DNA of 64,000 bases from Rhodoferax sp. BLA1 (GTDB lineage Bacteria; Pseudomonadota; Gammaproteobacteria; Burkholderiales; Burkholderiaceae_C), in the NCBI RefSeq assembly GCF_013416775.1, contig NZ_SZVI01000013.1, positions 496,001 through 560,000 on the forward strand, written 5' to 3'. This document shows, in pieces, positions 46,710 through 56,324 of the stretch. Positions within the stretch are counted from its first letter, which is position 1. Each line of letters starts with the position of its first letter. The position numbers and the translations under genes were made by a program. Under the pieces are notes generated by a model that made no database searches, was not told the origin of the DNA, and worked only from the letters and a program-made list of their open reading frames with translations.

Positions 46710-48287
46710 TCATAAGTCTTGCCCCGAATAACTCAGGTTGAAGGACTTGTTGATGAGCGGGAAGTCGGCCACGATGTCTTTCAAAACGGCGTGCTCCAGC
46801 ACCGGCCAGTTTTGCCAGGATGGGTCATGCAGGTGGCAGCGGCTGATGCTATGGCCCAAATCGGCGCCCTCAAGTTCCAGCGCCACCACAATCTCGCCAC
46901 GCCAGCCTTCGACCCAACCTAGCCCACGCGAGGCTTGCGCGGGCAAGACCACATCGCTTGCCACTGGGCCCTCGGGTTTCTCACGCAAGATGCGTTCGAT
47001 CAGGCGGATCGACTCCAACAGCTCCTGAAAACGCACCAGGGCACGGGCGCCCACATCACCGCGTGTGTGGCCACCCATCACCACGCGCAGCTGGTCATAG
47101 GGCACAAACGGGTGGTCACAACGCAGGTCCCAGGCCTGGGCGCTGGCACGGCCGGCCAGACCGGTCAGCCCCAGCTGTGCGGCCAGCTCGGGGCGCACCC
47201 GGCCGGTATTGATGAAACGGTCCTGCAACCCGGCGTGGGCTTCAAACACGTCATACAGCTTTTTCACATCGTTCAAGACCGCGTCACAACAGATCAGAAG
47301 CTGGGCCTGAGCCGCAGCGTTGATGTCGGCTTTCACACCACCGGGCACCACACAGTCCATCATCAGTCGGTGGCCAAAAGCGGTTTTGCAAGCGCGCAAC
47401 CAGTCTTCACGCAGACGGGAGAACTGTGCCAGGGCAAAAGCAAAGGCCACATCGTTGCCCAAGGCACCCAGGTCGCCGAGGTGGTTGGCAACACGTTCAC
47501 ACTCCAGCAGCAGCGCGCGCAACCAGGCGGCGCGCGGTGTGATCTGGGTGTGGCAAATCGACTCCAGCGCCATGCAATAAGCCCAGGCGTAGGCCACGGT
47601 GCTGTCACCCGAGACCCGGCCCGCCAGCCGGTAGGCCTGCAGCGCGGGCAGCTGGGTCATGCGTTGCTCGATGCCTTTGTGGGTGTAACCCAGGCGCTGT
47701 TCCAGACGCAAAACCTTTTCACCCACCACCGAGAAGCGGAAGTGGCCCGGCTCGATGATGCCCGCGTGTACCGGACCCACGGCAATCTCGTGCACACCAT
47801 CACCTTCCACCCGGACAAACGGGTAATCCTGCAAGGCACCCGGCGCGGGTGCGGGCAGATGTACCGGGTCTTGTAACAGCGGGTGGTGATCAGCCGCCCA
47901 GGCACCGTGGTTGAGCCAGGGCCGCTGGTCTGCCGCACCATCAGCAACCACACCGGATAGGTCAGCGGCGGCACGCTGCATACGTGAGGCAGCCGGGAAC
48001 AGCGCCGACAGGTCCGGGTAGCGGGCGTCAGCTTCCAGCGCCAGCTCCAGCCAAAACAGGCCTTCCAGCGTGACATAAGCAACAAATATGGCTTTAGCCC
48101 TTGTACCACCTGGGCTAACAGCTTCTGAAAATATAGCACCAGACGCCCACAGCGCCACCAGTCGGCCACCGTGCTCACGCACTGCGGTGGCTGCTGTGAC
48201 CCACTGCGCCGACGTGACCTGGCCAAACCACACCGGCACCGGTGCGGGCAGATTGGCAAATTCAACATCCAGGCCGGGGATCTTCAT
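46710..48287 (-). CDS. Hydrogenase-4-like large subunit without NiFe ligands (NuoCD/HyfG-like)
   Basis: The 525-residue protein fuses a NuoC-like N-terminal region (about 1-110) to a NuoD/HyfG-like large subunit. In hydrogenases the first metal motif is RVCGIC; here it reads RVSGDS (224-229), so both cysteines are serine. The C-terminal DPCxxC motif is also missing: the protein ends with INKSFNLSYSGQDL. I conclude that no NiFe centre can form. Other family blocks remain (EPGHFRFSVVGEKVLRLEQR, LLECERVANHLGDLGALGND). A repeat copy at 48080-48138 encodes residues within the N-terminal part. Confidence 0.9.
   Translation of the reverse strand: MKIPGLDVEFANLPAPVPVWFGQVTSAQWVTAATAVREHGGRLVALWASGAIFSEAVSPGGTRAKAIFVAYVTLEGLFWLELALEADARYPDLSALFPAASRMQRAAADLSGVVADGAADQRPWLNHGAWAADHHPLLQDPVHLPAPAPGALQDYPFVRVEGDGVHEIAVGPVHAGIIEPGHFRFSVVGEKVLRLEQRLGYTHKGIEQRMTQLPALQAYRLAGRVSGDSTVAYAWAYCMALESICHTQITPRAAWLRALLLECERVANHLGDLGALGNDVAFAFALAQFSRLREDWLRACKTAFGHRLMMDCVVPGGVKADINAAAQAQLLICCDAVLNDVKKLYDVFEAHAGLQDRFINTGRVRPELAAQLGLTGLAGRASAQAWDLRCDHPFVPYDQLRVVMGGHTRGDVGARALVRFQELLESIRLIERILREKPEGPVASDVVLPAQASRGLGWVEGWRGEIVVALELEGADLGHSISRCHLHDPSWQNWPVLEHAVLKDIVADFPLINKSFNLSYSGQDL
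48080..48138 (+). repeat. Dispersed repeat inside the large-subunit gene
   Basis: It contains AAATATGGCTTTAGCCCTT, then CTGGGCTAACAGCTTCTGA and AATATAGC. It runs opposite to the gene and is translated in frame as part of GAIFSEAVSPGGTRAKAIF. Confidence 0.7.
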
Positions 48288-48291
48288 GGCG

Positions 48292-49746
48292 TTAACCTCC
48301 CATCATGCGTGCGGCGGCCACATACCAGCCGTTGAGGTAAGGCGGGATGTACAGGCCCAGCACCAAGCCCAAGGCCAGGTGCACAAACACCGGCACCAGC
48401 GCCGGCGGGTGAGCCAGCCGCTTCAGGCTGGTGTCACCAAACACCATCGGCAACACCCGGATCAGCATTGAGGCAAACGCCACGCCCAGCGCCAAAAACA
48501 GGAACGGTGTGGCCCAGGGCTGCTCGCGCATGGCGGTGGTCAAAATCAGAAACTCGCTGGCAAACACCCCAAATGGCGGCATGCCCAAAATCGCCATCAC
48601 CCCCAGCATCAGGCCCCAGCCCACGGTCGGGTTGACCTTGATCAGGCCACGAATTTCGCTCATGGTCTGGGTGCCGGCTTTTTGTGTGGCGTGGCCCACG
48701 GTGAAAAAGATCGCGGACTTCACGAGCGAGTGCACCGTCATGTGCAACAGCCCGGCAAAACTGGCCACCGGCCCGCCCATGCCAAAGGCAAAGGTGATCA
48801 GGCCCATGTGTTCGATGCTGGAGTACGAAAACATACGCTTGACGTCTTTCTGGCGAGAGATAAAAAACGCCGCCACCACCACCGACAGCAGGCCAAACCC
48901 CATCATCAGCTGGCCCGCCATCTGGGTGCCCAGCGCGCCGTCGGTTAACACCTTGCAGCGCAGCACCGCGTACATCGCCACATTGAGCAGCAAGCCTGAC
49001 AGAACCGCCGACACCGGTGTTGGACCCTCGGCATGGGCATCGGGCAGCCAGCTGTGTAGCGGCACCAGGCCGATCTTGGTGCCGTAACCAATCAGCAGAA
49101 ACACAAAGGCCAGCGACATGATGGTCGGGTCAAGCTGGCCCTTGATGTCGGAGAGATTGGTCCACAGCAGGGTGGCGTGTTCCGAACCCAGCACCTTGTC
49201 TGCTGCCATGTAGACCAGGATCGTGCCAAACAGCGCCTGCGCAATACCGACACCACACAAAATGAAGTACTTCCAGGCCGCCTCCAGGCTGGCCGGGGTG
49301 CGGTAGACGCTGACCAGCAGCACCGTGGTGAGTGTGGCGGCCTCCATCGCGACCCAGATGATGCCAAGGTTGTTGGTGGTCAGACCCAGCAGCATGGTGA
49401 AACCAAACAGCTGGTACATGCTGTGGTACAGGCGCATGCGTTTGGGTGTCATCTTGCCGTGGTCCTGTTCAACCCGCATGTAGGGACGCGAAAAAATCGC
49501 CGTGGTCAGGCTGACAAAAGCGGTCAGGGTCACCAGAAACACGTTGAGCGGGTCGATGTAGAACTGTTTGGCCCAGAGAAACTGCGGCCCGCCCTCAATC
49601 ACCTCGTAGGTCATCACACAGCAGGCCAGAAAGGTCCACAGGCTAAAGCCCACATTGACATCACGCGCACGGGGCTGGTGCCCCACCAGCGCCAGCACCA
49701 GGCCACCCAGCAGCGGAATCCCCAGAACAAAACTCAAGGCGTTCAT
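48292..49746 (-). CDS. Hydrogenase-4-like antiporter subunit (HyfF/NuoN-M-like)
   Basis: The 484-residue protein has about 14 membrane segments and the proton-translocation residues of Mrp/Nuo antiporter subunits: the glutamate in WVAMEAATL, a lysine in YGTKIGLVPLHSWLPDAH, and SYSSIEHMGLITF. It is HyfF-like and would pump or conduct protons or sodium. It lies seven bases after the HyfE-like gene and four bases before the large subunit gene, in the middle of a tightly packed operon. Confidence 0.9.
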   Translation of the reverse strand: MNALSFVLGIPLLGGLVLALVGHQPRARDVNVGFSLWTFLACCVMTYEVIEGGPQFLWAKQFYIDPLNVFLVTLTAFVSLTTAIFSRPYMRVEQDHGKMTPKRMRLYHSMYQLFGFTMLLGLTTNNLGIIWVAMEAATLTTVLLVSVYRTPASLEAAWKYFILCGVGIAQALFGTILVYMAADKVLGSEHATLLWTNLSDIKGQLDPTIMSLAFVFLLIGYGTKIGLVPLHSWLPDAHAEGPTPVSAVLSGLLLNVAMYAVLRCKVLTDGALGTQMAGQLMMGFGLLSVVVAAFFISRQKDVKRMFSYSSIEHMGLITFAFGMGGPVASFAGLLHMTVHSLVKSAIFFTVGHATQKAGTQTMSEIRGLIKVNPTVGWGLMLGVMAILGMPPFGVFASEFLILTTAMREQPWATPFLFLALGVAFASMLIRVLPMVFGDTSLKRLAHPPALVPVFVHLALGLVLGLYIPPYLNGWYVAAARMMGG

Positions 49747-49753
49747 ATCAGGT

Positions 49754-50413
49754 TCAGTCTTCCTTGAGGGTTTCGAGCTTGCGGATGTCCAGGCTGTCGA
49801 ACTTCTCGCGGATCTGGAACATGAACACCCCCAGGATCAGCACGCCCACCAGCACGTCGAGCGCAATGCCAAATTCCACAATCATCGGCATACCGCTGGT
49901 GACGGTGGTGGCGGCAAACAGCAAACCGTTTTCCATCGACAAAAAGCCGATCACCTGCGGGATCGCCTTGGAGCGGGTGATCATCATCATGAACGACAAC
50001 ATCACACAGGCCAGCGCAATGCCCAGCGCGCCACCGGCCACAGAGTCCGACAGGCGCGAGATCGGCAAAGCCAGGCTGAAGGCAAAAATCACCAGCCCGA
50101 TACCCACCAGCATGGTGGTCGGGATGTTGATGAGGGTCTCCACGTCCCAGCGCACATTAAGCTTGCGGATCACACGGTGCAGCATCCACGGGATGAACAC
50201 CACCTTGAGCACCAACGTGAGCAGGCCAGAGATGTACAGATCGGGGTGCTGGGTGACATAAGCCAGCAAAAAGGACGCCGCCGCCAGCGCAGCACCCTGG
50301 ATCATGAACAGGTTGATCAACGACACAATGCGCCGCTGGGCGATCATCGCAAACGAGAGCAGCAGGATCAGCGTCGCCAACAGGTTGATCAGCTGGGGCA
50401 CAAAATGGCTCAT
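49754..50413 (-). CDS. Hydrogenase-4-like membrane subunit (HyfE/NuoK-like)
   Basis: The 219-residue protein has about seven membrane segments. Its C-terminal half matches the NuoK pattern (IGFLSMENGLLFAATTVTSG, with a conserved membrane Glu), while the whole length matches HyfE. The ATG overlaps the upstream HyfC-like stop by four bases. It belongs to the proton-translocating arm of the complex. Confidence 0.9.
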   Translation of the reverse strand: MSHFVPQLINLLATLILLLSFAMIAQRRIVSLINLFMIQGAALAAASFLLAYVTQHPDLYISGLLTLVLKVVFIPWMLHRVIRKLNVRWDVETLINIPTTMLVGIGLVIFAFSLALPISRLSDSVAGGALGIALACVMLSFMMMITRSKAIPQVIGFLSMENGLLFAATTVTSGMPMIVEFGIALDVLVGVLILGVFMFQIREKFDSLDIRKLETLKED

Positions 50414-51360
50414 TTGCCCCCCAGCAACACGTTCACCAACAGGCCAATCACCGCCATCAGGAAAGCGGTGCCCAGAAACTCCGGCACCCGGAAGATACGC
50501 ATCTTGGCACTCGCGGTCTCAATCATCGCCATCAACATGCCGCCCAGCGCCAGCTTGAACACCAGCACCGGCAAGGCCAGCAGCAGGGCCAGCGGCGCGT
50601 TGGCCTCGGCCACACCCCAGGGAAAAAACAGCGCCAGCCCGATGCAGGAGTAAGCAAACAGCTTCAGGCTGGCGGCCCACTCCAGCAGGGCCAGGTGACG
50701 TGCTGAATACTCTAGGATCATCGCCTCGTGGATCATGGTCAGTTCCAGGTGGGTGTCGGGGTTGTCGACCGGCACCCGGGCGTTTTCCGCGAGCGACACC
50801 ATGGTGAACGCCACACCGGCCAACAACAGGCTCGGGTAAATCGCCAGCTCCCGGTGCGCCAGCGTCTCGACAATGGTGGTCAGCGAGGTGGAACCGGTGA
50901 TCATCGAGGCACAAAACAGCACCATCAGCAAAGCCGGTTCGGCCAGAAAACCCACCAGCATCTCGCGACGCGCACCGAGCGTGCCAAAGGCTGTGCCCAC
51001 ATCCATCGCCGCCAGCGAGATAAACACCCGCGCCAGCGCAAACAGGCCCACCAGCGCAATCGCGTCGGCTGCCGGTGACAGCGGCAAGTCGGTGGACAGC
51101 GTTGGAATGATGGCGCTGGCCAGCAACATACAGCCAAACACCACATAAGGCGCAAAGCGGTACAGCGGCGAGGCGTGTTCTGCCATCAAGGACTCTTTGT
51201 TGAAGAGTTTGTGCAGGTTCATGTAGGGCTGCAGCAGGCTCGGTGCCGACTTGTTCTGCAGCCAGTGGCGCCACTGGTTGATCCAGCCAGTGAGCAAAGG
51301 CGCCAGCAACAAGGCGACCACCAGGGCCAGCAACTGTGAAAAAGCCCCAAGTGCACTCAT
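50410..51360 (-). CDS. Hydrogenase-4-like membrane subunit (HyfC/NuoH-like)
   Basis: The 316-residue protein has about eight membrane segments and the NuoH/HyfC signatures, including a charged loop NQWRHWLQNKSAPSLLQPYM near residues 25-45 and ENARVPVDNPDTHLELTMIH. It connects the peripheral subunits to the membrane arm. The start at 51360 overlaps the HyfB-like stop in an ATGA; the longer frame upstream is spurious. Confidence 0.91.
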   Translation of the reverse strand: MSALGAFSQLLALVVALLLAPLLTGWINQWRHWLQNKSAPSLLQPYMNLHKLFNKESLMAEHASPLYRFAPYVVFGCMLLASAIIPTLSTDLPLSPAADAIALVGLFALARVFISLAAMDVGTAFGTLGARREMLVGFLAEPALLMVLFCASMITGSTSLTTIVETLAHRELAIYPSLLLAGVAFTMVSLAENARVPVDNPDTHLELTMIHEAMILEYSARHLALLEWAASLKLFAYSCIGLALFFPWGVAEANAPLALLLALPVLVFKLALGGMLMAMIETASAKMRIFRVPEFLGTAFLMAVIGLLVNVLLGGK

Positions 51361-53381
51361 CGTCTCACCACCAGCAACACCACAATCAGGGTAACAAAGC
51401 TGTACATCAGGTACACCGCAATGCGCCCCTGCTGCAACACCCCCACCAGCTTGGACAACCAGGCCACCGCCCGCGCCAACGGCAGGTACAAAACATGCCA
51501 CAGTGGGTCTTCCACCTTGACTTGGTAACTCGGCTGGGCATCAAAAGCACTCGGCAAGTGTTTTGTGATGCGGAAAAACGGGTCAAAGATTTGCCGGATC
51601 GGCTGGCCAAAGCCCTCAGCGCTATCCTGCATACGGGCGGTCTGCCAGGGGTGGCCGCAGTCCCAGGGCGGCACCCGGCGCAGGCGGCCGTGGTAGAGAC
51701 GGCGCACCAGCACAAAGGCCAGGCCAAAACTCAGCACCACACCCAGCAGGAAAATCACCGGTGCATAACTGGCCCGCTCCACCGTCACCGGCACCAACAA
51801 CCAGCTGCTGTTGGCCACCATCTGCGCCAGCCCGGCGCCCACCAGGCTGCGCGTCACCGGGTCCATCAGCGCAATCACCTGGTTCGGAAACAAACCCAGC
51901 AGCACACAACCGGCCACCAACCACAACATGCCCAGCCGCTCCCAGCGCCCGGCGTCATGCGCCTGGGCCAGCTTGGCCTCGCGCGGCTGGCCCAAAAAAA
52001 CCACCCCAAAATACTTGACCATGGTGAAGCCTGAGAGCGCCGCAATCAACGCAATCAGTGCCGCCATCACCGGCACCAGCATGTCCAGGAACGAGCCCGG
52101 AAGCCCGGTGGTGAACAAGAAACTTTGCAGCAGCAACCACTCGGCCACAAACCCACCAAACGGCGGCAAGCCCGCACAGGCCAGCACCCCCACCAAGGTG
52201 GGCCAGGCCACCCAGGGCATATAACGTATCAGGCCACCAAGCTTGCCCAGGCTGCGCTCACCGGTGGCGTGTAACACCGCACCGGTGCTGCAAAACAGCA
52301 GGCCCTTGAAAAACGCATGGCTGAGCATGTGGTACAGCGCCGCAGTGAGCGCCAGCGCCGACAGCGCCTGCATGTGGTAGCTGGAAAACAACAGCGCCAG
52401 CCCGATACCGGCGGCCATCAGCCCAATGTTTTCAATGCTGGAATAAGCCAGCAGGCGCTTCATTTCAACCTGCACCGTGGAGAACACCACACCAAACAGC
52501 GCAGTGGCCAGGCCCAGGCCCATCAGCATCACACCCCACCACCAGAGGCGGGTTGGCAGCAGGTCAAATGACACCCGCAAGATGCCATAGAGGGCAATCT
52601 TGAGCATCACCCCACTCATCAGTGCCGACACCGGCGAGGGCGCCGCCGGGTGCGCCTCGGGCAGCCAGGCGTGTAAGGGCAATAACCCGGCCTTGGCGCC
52701 AAAACCAAACACCGCCAGGCAGAACGCCACCGAGGCCCAGAACGGGCTCAACGCCTGGGCCCGCATGTTGGCAAAGGTGTAGTCACCGGTGTTGGCCTGC
52801 AGCACCCCAAAACACAGCAAGATGCCCAGCGCCCCGACATGCGCCACCAGCATGTAGAGGTAACCGGCGCTGCGGATTTCGGGAATACGGTGGTTAGCCA
52901 GTACCAGAAAGAAGGAGGAAAACGCCATGGTCTCCCACATCACCATGAACACATAGGCATCGTCGGCCAGCACCACCATCACCATGCTGGCCAGAAACAC
53001 GTGGTATTCCAGGCACAACAGCCCCGGCGGTGTGCCCTCCCCCTGGCGAAAATACCCCGCAGCAAAGGTCGACACCCCGGCCGACACGCCACCGATGAGC
53101 AACAGGAAAAAAGCTGACAGGCTGTCCAGGCGCAGATGGAAAGGTAATTGAGGCAATCCCAGCGGCAGCACGACCGTCTCGGTGCTGGCAAAGGCGGCAC
53201 TCAACGCCACCGCCATCAGGCCCACCGAGGCCACAGCGCCCAGCGGAAACAGCAGCGTCGAGACAATCCGAAAACGCCGCAGCGCCGCAATACCCGCTAC
53301 ACCGATCAACAACCAGACCACCACAACCAGCAACACCCAATCCAGATGGATCCAAGTGGTGGCCGGGGCAAAACTGTTCAT
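51357..53381 (-). CDS. Hydrogenase-4-like antiporter subunit (HyfB/NuoL-like)
   Basis: This first gene of the operon encodes a 674-residue membrane protein with about 16 segments. Conserved charged positions are the glutamate in VMWETMAFSSFFLVL, a lysine in GFGAKAGLLPLHAWLPEAH and the SYSSIENIGLMAAG segment. It fits HyfB. A HyfA-like ferredoxin gene, which precedes hyfB in E. coli, is not present here, nor are hyfD or hyfH. No strong Shine-Dalgarno was seen before ATG 53381. Confidence 0.9.
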   Translation of the reverse strand: MNSFAPATTWIHLDWVLLVVVVWLLIGVAGIAALRRFRIVSTLLFPLGAVASVGLMAVALSAAFASTETVVLPLGLPQLPFHLRLDSLSAFFLLLIGGVSAGVSTFAAGYFRQGEGTPPGLLCLEYHVFLASMVMVVLADDAYVFMVMWETMAFSSFFLVLANHRIPEIRSAGYLYMLVAHVGALGILLCFGVLQANTGDYTFANMRAQALSPFWASVAFCLAVFGFGAKAGLLPLHAWLPEAHPAAPSPVSALMSGVMLKIALYGILRVSFDLLPTRLWWWGVMLMGLGLATALFGVVFSTVQVEMKRLLAYSSIENIGLMAAGIGLALLFSSYHMQALSALALTAALYHMLSHAFFKGLLFCSTGAVLHATGERSLGKLGGLIRYMPWVAWPTLVGVLACAGLPPFGGFVAEWLLLQSFLFTTGLPGSFLDMLVPVMAALIALIAALSGFTMVKYFGVVFLGQPREAKLAQAHDAGRWERLGMLWLVAGCVLLGLFPNQVIALMDPVTRSLVGAGLAQMVANSSWLLVPVTVERASYAPVIFLLGVVLSFGLAFVLVRRLYHGRLRRVPPWDCGHPWQTARMQDSAEGFGQPIRQIFDPFFRITKHLPSAFDAQPSYQVKVEDPLWHVLYLPLARAVAWLSKLVGVLQQGRIAVYLMYSFVTLIVVLLVVRR

Positions 53382-53422
53382 GTAGCGGCAACAAATGTGA
53401 AGAGGGGGAGGCCTCGGATATT

Positions 53423-53466
53423 ACACCCGCCCTTTTGGGTGTTAGCCGCCCGCAAGCTGGCGGGCG
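53423..53466. other. Two adjacent hairpins between divergent genes
   Basis: ACACCC/GGGTGT (53423-53442) and CGCCCGC/GCGGGCG (53447-53466) form two hairpins back to back in the gap between the HyfB-like gene (minus) and the DUF3460 gene (plus). Neither is followed by a good T run. They may act in the leader of either transcript. Confidence 0.4.
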
Positions 53467-53512
53467 CACAATAGTCGTGCCGGGCTAAAATGCCGCAACG
53501 AGACCTCACACC

Positions 53513-53719
53513 ATGAACCTTTTCTACCGCCCCAAGTACGAATCCGAAATCACGCAGTTCCTCAAGACGCTCAAGGCCAACAACCCGGCCATCGTGCAAG
53601 GCCAGCGCCAGGGACGTAGCCTGTTGTGGGACAAGGCAGTGGACCGTGACGCCGCCGCTCAGTTCCGTGAGGCCAGAGTGGCGCAGCAGCCCTACGTTTA
53701 CCAAAGCGCCGGTGAATAA
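53513..53719 (+). CDS. DUF3460 family protein
   Basis: The 68-residue protein matches DUF3460 over its full length, a small family of betaproteobacteria with a central LKANNPAIVQGQRQGRSLLWD block. No function is known. A TAAAAT hexamer lies 22 bases upstream. It precedes scpA, a neighbourhood typical of the family, with a dispersed repeat between them. Confidence 0.88.
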   Translation: MNLFYRPKYESEITQFLKTLKANNPAIVQGQRQGRSLLWDKAVDRDAAAQFREARVAQQPYVYQSAGE

Positions 53720-53721
53720 CA

Positions 53722-53778
53722 GGCTTTTTGGCCTGTAGCCCTTATCTCACAAGCGTCTTCAGCTATTTAACAAATAGC
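53722..53778 (+). repeat. Dispersed repeat between DUF3460 gene and scpA
   Basis: It contains TTTTTGGCCTGTAGCCCTT, then AAGCGTCTTCAGCTATTTAA and AAATAGCG, a good intergenic copy starting just after the DUF3460 stop. Confidence 0.7.
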
Positions 53779-53792
53779 GATTTATCCGCGCA

Positions 53793-54641
53793 ATGGTTGC
53801 ATCGGCAGCGCCGGTCAGTTCAGCATCCGCCACCACCGCAGACATGCCCACGGTGGTGGACCAGGTGGCGGTGGCGCGCCTGTATGGTGAGCCGCTGTTC
53901 TCCTTGCCGCAGGACCTCTACATCCCGCCCGACGCGCTGGAGGTTTTCCTGGAAGCCTTTGAGGGCCCGCTGGACCTGCTGCTGTACCTGATCCGGCGCC
54001 AGAACTTCAACATCCTCGACATCCCGATGGCGGGACTGACACGCCAGTACATGCTGTATGTGGATGAAATCCGCCAGCGCAACCTGGAGTTGGCCGCCGA
54101 GTACCTGCTGATGGCGGCCATGCTGATCGAGATCAAGTCGCGCATGTTGCTGCCACCCAAACCGGTGGCGCAGGGCCAGGAGGCCGAAGACCCGCGCGCC
54201 GAGCTGGTGCGCCGCCTGCTCGAATATGAACAGATCAAACTGGCCGCTGCCAACCTCAATGCGATACCGCAGTTCGGGCGCGACTTCCATGTGGCGCAGG
54301 CCTACATCGAACGCTCGCTGCAGCCCCGCTTTGCCGATGTGAGTGTGCAGGAGCTTCAGGAAGCCTGGGCCGCCATCCTGCAACGCGCCCGGCTGGTGCA
54401 GCACCACAGAATCACGCGTGAAGAGTTATCAGTGCGTGAACACATGAGCCAGGTGCTCAAGCGCCTCCAAGGCCACCGTTTTGTTGAATTTGAAGACCTG
54501 TTCAACCCCGACAAAGGCGCGCCAGTGCTGGTGGTGACCTTCATCGCGCTGCTCGAACTCGCCAAGGAAACCCTCATTGAAATCACCCAGGCTGAGGCCT
54601 TTGCGCCGATTTATGTGCGCCTGGCCTACACCCCGACCTGA
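53793..54641 (+). CDS. scpA: Segregation and condensation protein A
   Basis: ScpA is the kleisin of the SMC-ScpAB condensin. The N-terminal kleisin signature FEGPLDLLLYLIRRQNFNIL is followed by EYLLMAAMLIEIKSRMLLP, and a winged-helix end (FIALLELAKETLIEI) closes the protein. Its 282 residues are normal; the first 45, before FEGPLD, are longer than in many homologues. scpB is not adjacent. It lies 20 bases before nadB on the same strand. Confidence 0.94.
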   Translation: MVASAAPVSSASATTADMPTVVDQVAVARLYGEPLFSLPQDLYIPPDALEVFLEAFEGPLDLLLYLIRRQNFNILDIPMAGLTRQYMLYVDEIRQRNLELAAEYLLMAAMLIEIKSRMLLPPKPVAQGQEAEDPRAELVRRLLEYEQIKLAAANLNAIPQFGRDFHVAQAYIERSLQPRFADVSVQELQEAWAAILQRARLVQHHRITREELSVREHMSQVLKRLQGHRFVEFEDLFNPDKGAPVLVVTFIALLELAKETLIEITQAEAFAPIYVRLAYTPT

Positions 54642-54661
54642 AACCACACACTGTCCACACC

Positions 54662-56266
54662 ATGAACGCACGCCCTGTCAAATCCACCCCACGTCCTCCT
54701 CTGGTATTCGATGTTTTGATCGTAGGCAGCGGCCTGGCGGGGCTGAGTGCCGCCCTGCTGCTGGCTCCCACCAAAAAGGTGGCGGTGATCACCAAACGTG
54801 CGGTGATGGAGGGCTCCAGCGGTTGGGCGCAAGGTGGCATTGCGGCGGTCTGGAACAAGGACGACAGTTTTGAGGCCCACATCCAGGACACCCAGATTGC
54901 CGGTGCCGGTCTGTGTGACCCCGACGCCACCCGTTTTGTGGTGGAAAACGCCCCCAAGGCGATTGCCTGGTTGCAAACCATGGGTGTACCGTTTTCGCAG
55001 GAAGACGGCCACCTGCACCTGACCCGCGAAGGTGGCCACAGCGCCCGGCGCATCGTGCATGTGACCGACGCCACCGGTGCGGCGGTACAAAGCACCCTGA
55101 TCGAGGCAGTCAAAAAAACACCCAATATCACGCTGTTTGAACAGCACACCCTGGTCGACCTGATCACCACCGACAAACTCGGCCAGGCCGACAAACGCTG
55201 TGTTGGCCTGTACGCACTCGACAGCGAGAGCGACGAGGTCCTCACCTTCCAGGCACCACAAACTATCCTGGCCACAGGCGGCGCGGGCAAGGTCTACCTC
55301 TACACCACCAACCCCGACACCTCCACCGGCGACGGCATCGCTGCCGCCTGGCGTGCCGGTTGCCGGGTGCAGAACATGGAATTCATCCAGTTCCACCCAA
55401 CTGCGCTGTACCACCCGCATGCCAAATCCTTCCTGATCAGCGAAGCGGTGCGGGGTGAAGGTGGCCGCCTGTTGTTGCCCGACGGCACCCGCTTCATGCA
55501 AAACCATGACCCGCGCCTGGAACTGGCGCCGCGTGACGTGGTGGCCCGCGCGATTGACTTCGAGATGAAAAAAGGCGGTTTTGACTGCGTCTACCTCGAC
55601 ATCTCGCACCAGCCCAAAACCTTCCTGTTGGAGCACTTTCCCAACATCTATGCGCGCTGCCTGGAGCTGGGCATCGACATCGCCAAACAGCCTATTCCCG
55701 TGGTGCCCTCGGCCCACTTCACCTGTGGCGGTGTGTTGGCCGATTTGCATGGCCGCACCGACATCCCGGGTCTGTATGCCGTCGGTGAAGCCGCCTGCAG
55801 TGGCTTACACGGCGCCAACCGACTGGCCAGCAACTCGCTGGTTGAATGTATGGTGTTTGCCCAGGCCACCACCACCGACATCGTCCAGTCGCCCACCCAG
55901 GCCATTGGCCCTCTGCCGGTCTGGGACGAGAGCCGGGTCGGTGACGCCGATGAGGCGGTGGTGATCTCACACAACTGGGACGAGCTGCGTCGTTTCATGT
56001 GGGACTACGTGGGCATTGTGCGCACCAACAAACGGCTCGAGCGCGCCGCCCACCGCATTGAGCTGCTCAAAGGCGAAATCCAGGAGTTCTACGCCAACTT
56101 CCACGTCACCCGTGACCTGCTGGAATTACGCAACCTGGTGCTGGTGGCCGACCTGATCGTGCGCTCGGCACAGGCCCGCCACGAGAGCCGGGGCCTGCAT
56201 TTCAGCCGCGATTACCCGGATCTGCTGCCTGAGGCGCTGCCCACCATCCTGAGCCCACAACGCTGA
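54662..56266 (+). CDS. nadB: L-aspartate oxidase
   Basis: NadB oxidises aspartate to iminoaspartate, the first step of de novo NAD synthesis. The FAD motif is [17 protein letters not shown], then [12 protein letters not shown], and the flavin/active-site blocks FHPTALYHP and [15 protein letters not shown] are intact. A C-terminal helical bundle completes the 534 residues. nadA and nadC are on the opposite strand about 3 kb away, so the pathway is split by the pan genes. Confidence 0.95.
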   Translation: MNARPVKSTPRPPLVFDVLIVGSGLAGLSAALLLAPTKKVAVITKRAVMEGSSGWAQGGIAAVWNKDDSFEAHIQDTQIAGAGLCDPDATRFVVENAPKAIAWLQTMGVPFSQEDGHLHLTREGGHSARRIVHVTDATGAAVQSTLIEAVKKTPNITLFEQHTLVDLITTDKLGQADKRCVGLYALDSESDEVLTFQAPQTILATGGAGKVYLYTTNPDTSTGDGIAAAWRAGCRVQNMEFIQFHPTALYHPHAKSFLISEAVRGEGGRLLLPDGTRFMQNHDPRLELAPRDVVARAIDFEMKKGGFDCVYLDISHQPKTFLLEHFPNIYARCLELGIDIAKQPIPVVPSAHFTCGGVLADLHGRTDIPGLYAVGEAACSGLHGANRLASNSLVECMVFAQATTTDIVQSPTQAIGPLPVWDESRVGDADEAVVISHNWDELRRFMWDYVGIVRTNKRLERAAHRIELLKGEIQEFYANFHVTRDLLELRNLVLVADLIVRSAQARHESRGLHFSRDYPDLLPEALPTILSPQR

Positions 56267-56324
56267 GTCAGATCGTTTTTCGTCTGCGTTAGACTCGCGC
56301 CACTTTTTTTGGGGAGACACCCAC

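Noticed and set aside
46710..48287. Large subunit as a true NiFe hydrogenase
   Set aside because: Both metal motifs lack their cysteines (RVSGDS in place of RVCGIC, and no DPCxxC), so a NiFe centre cannot be assembled.
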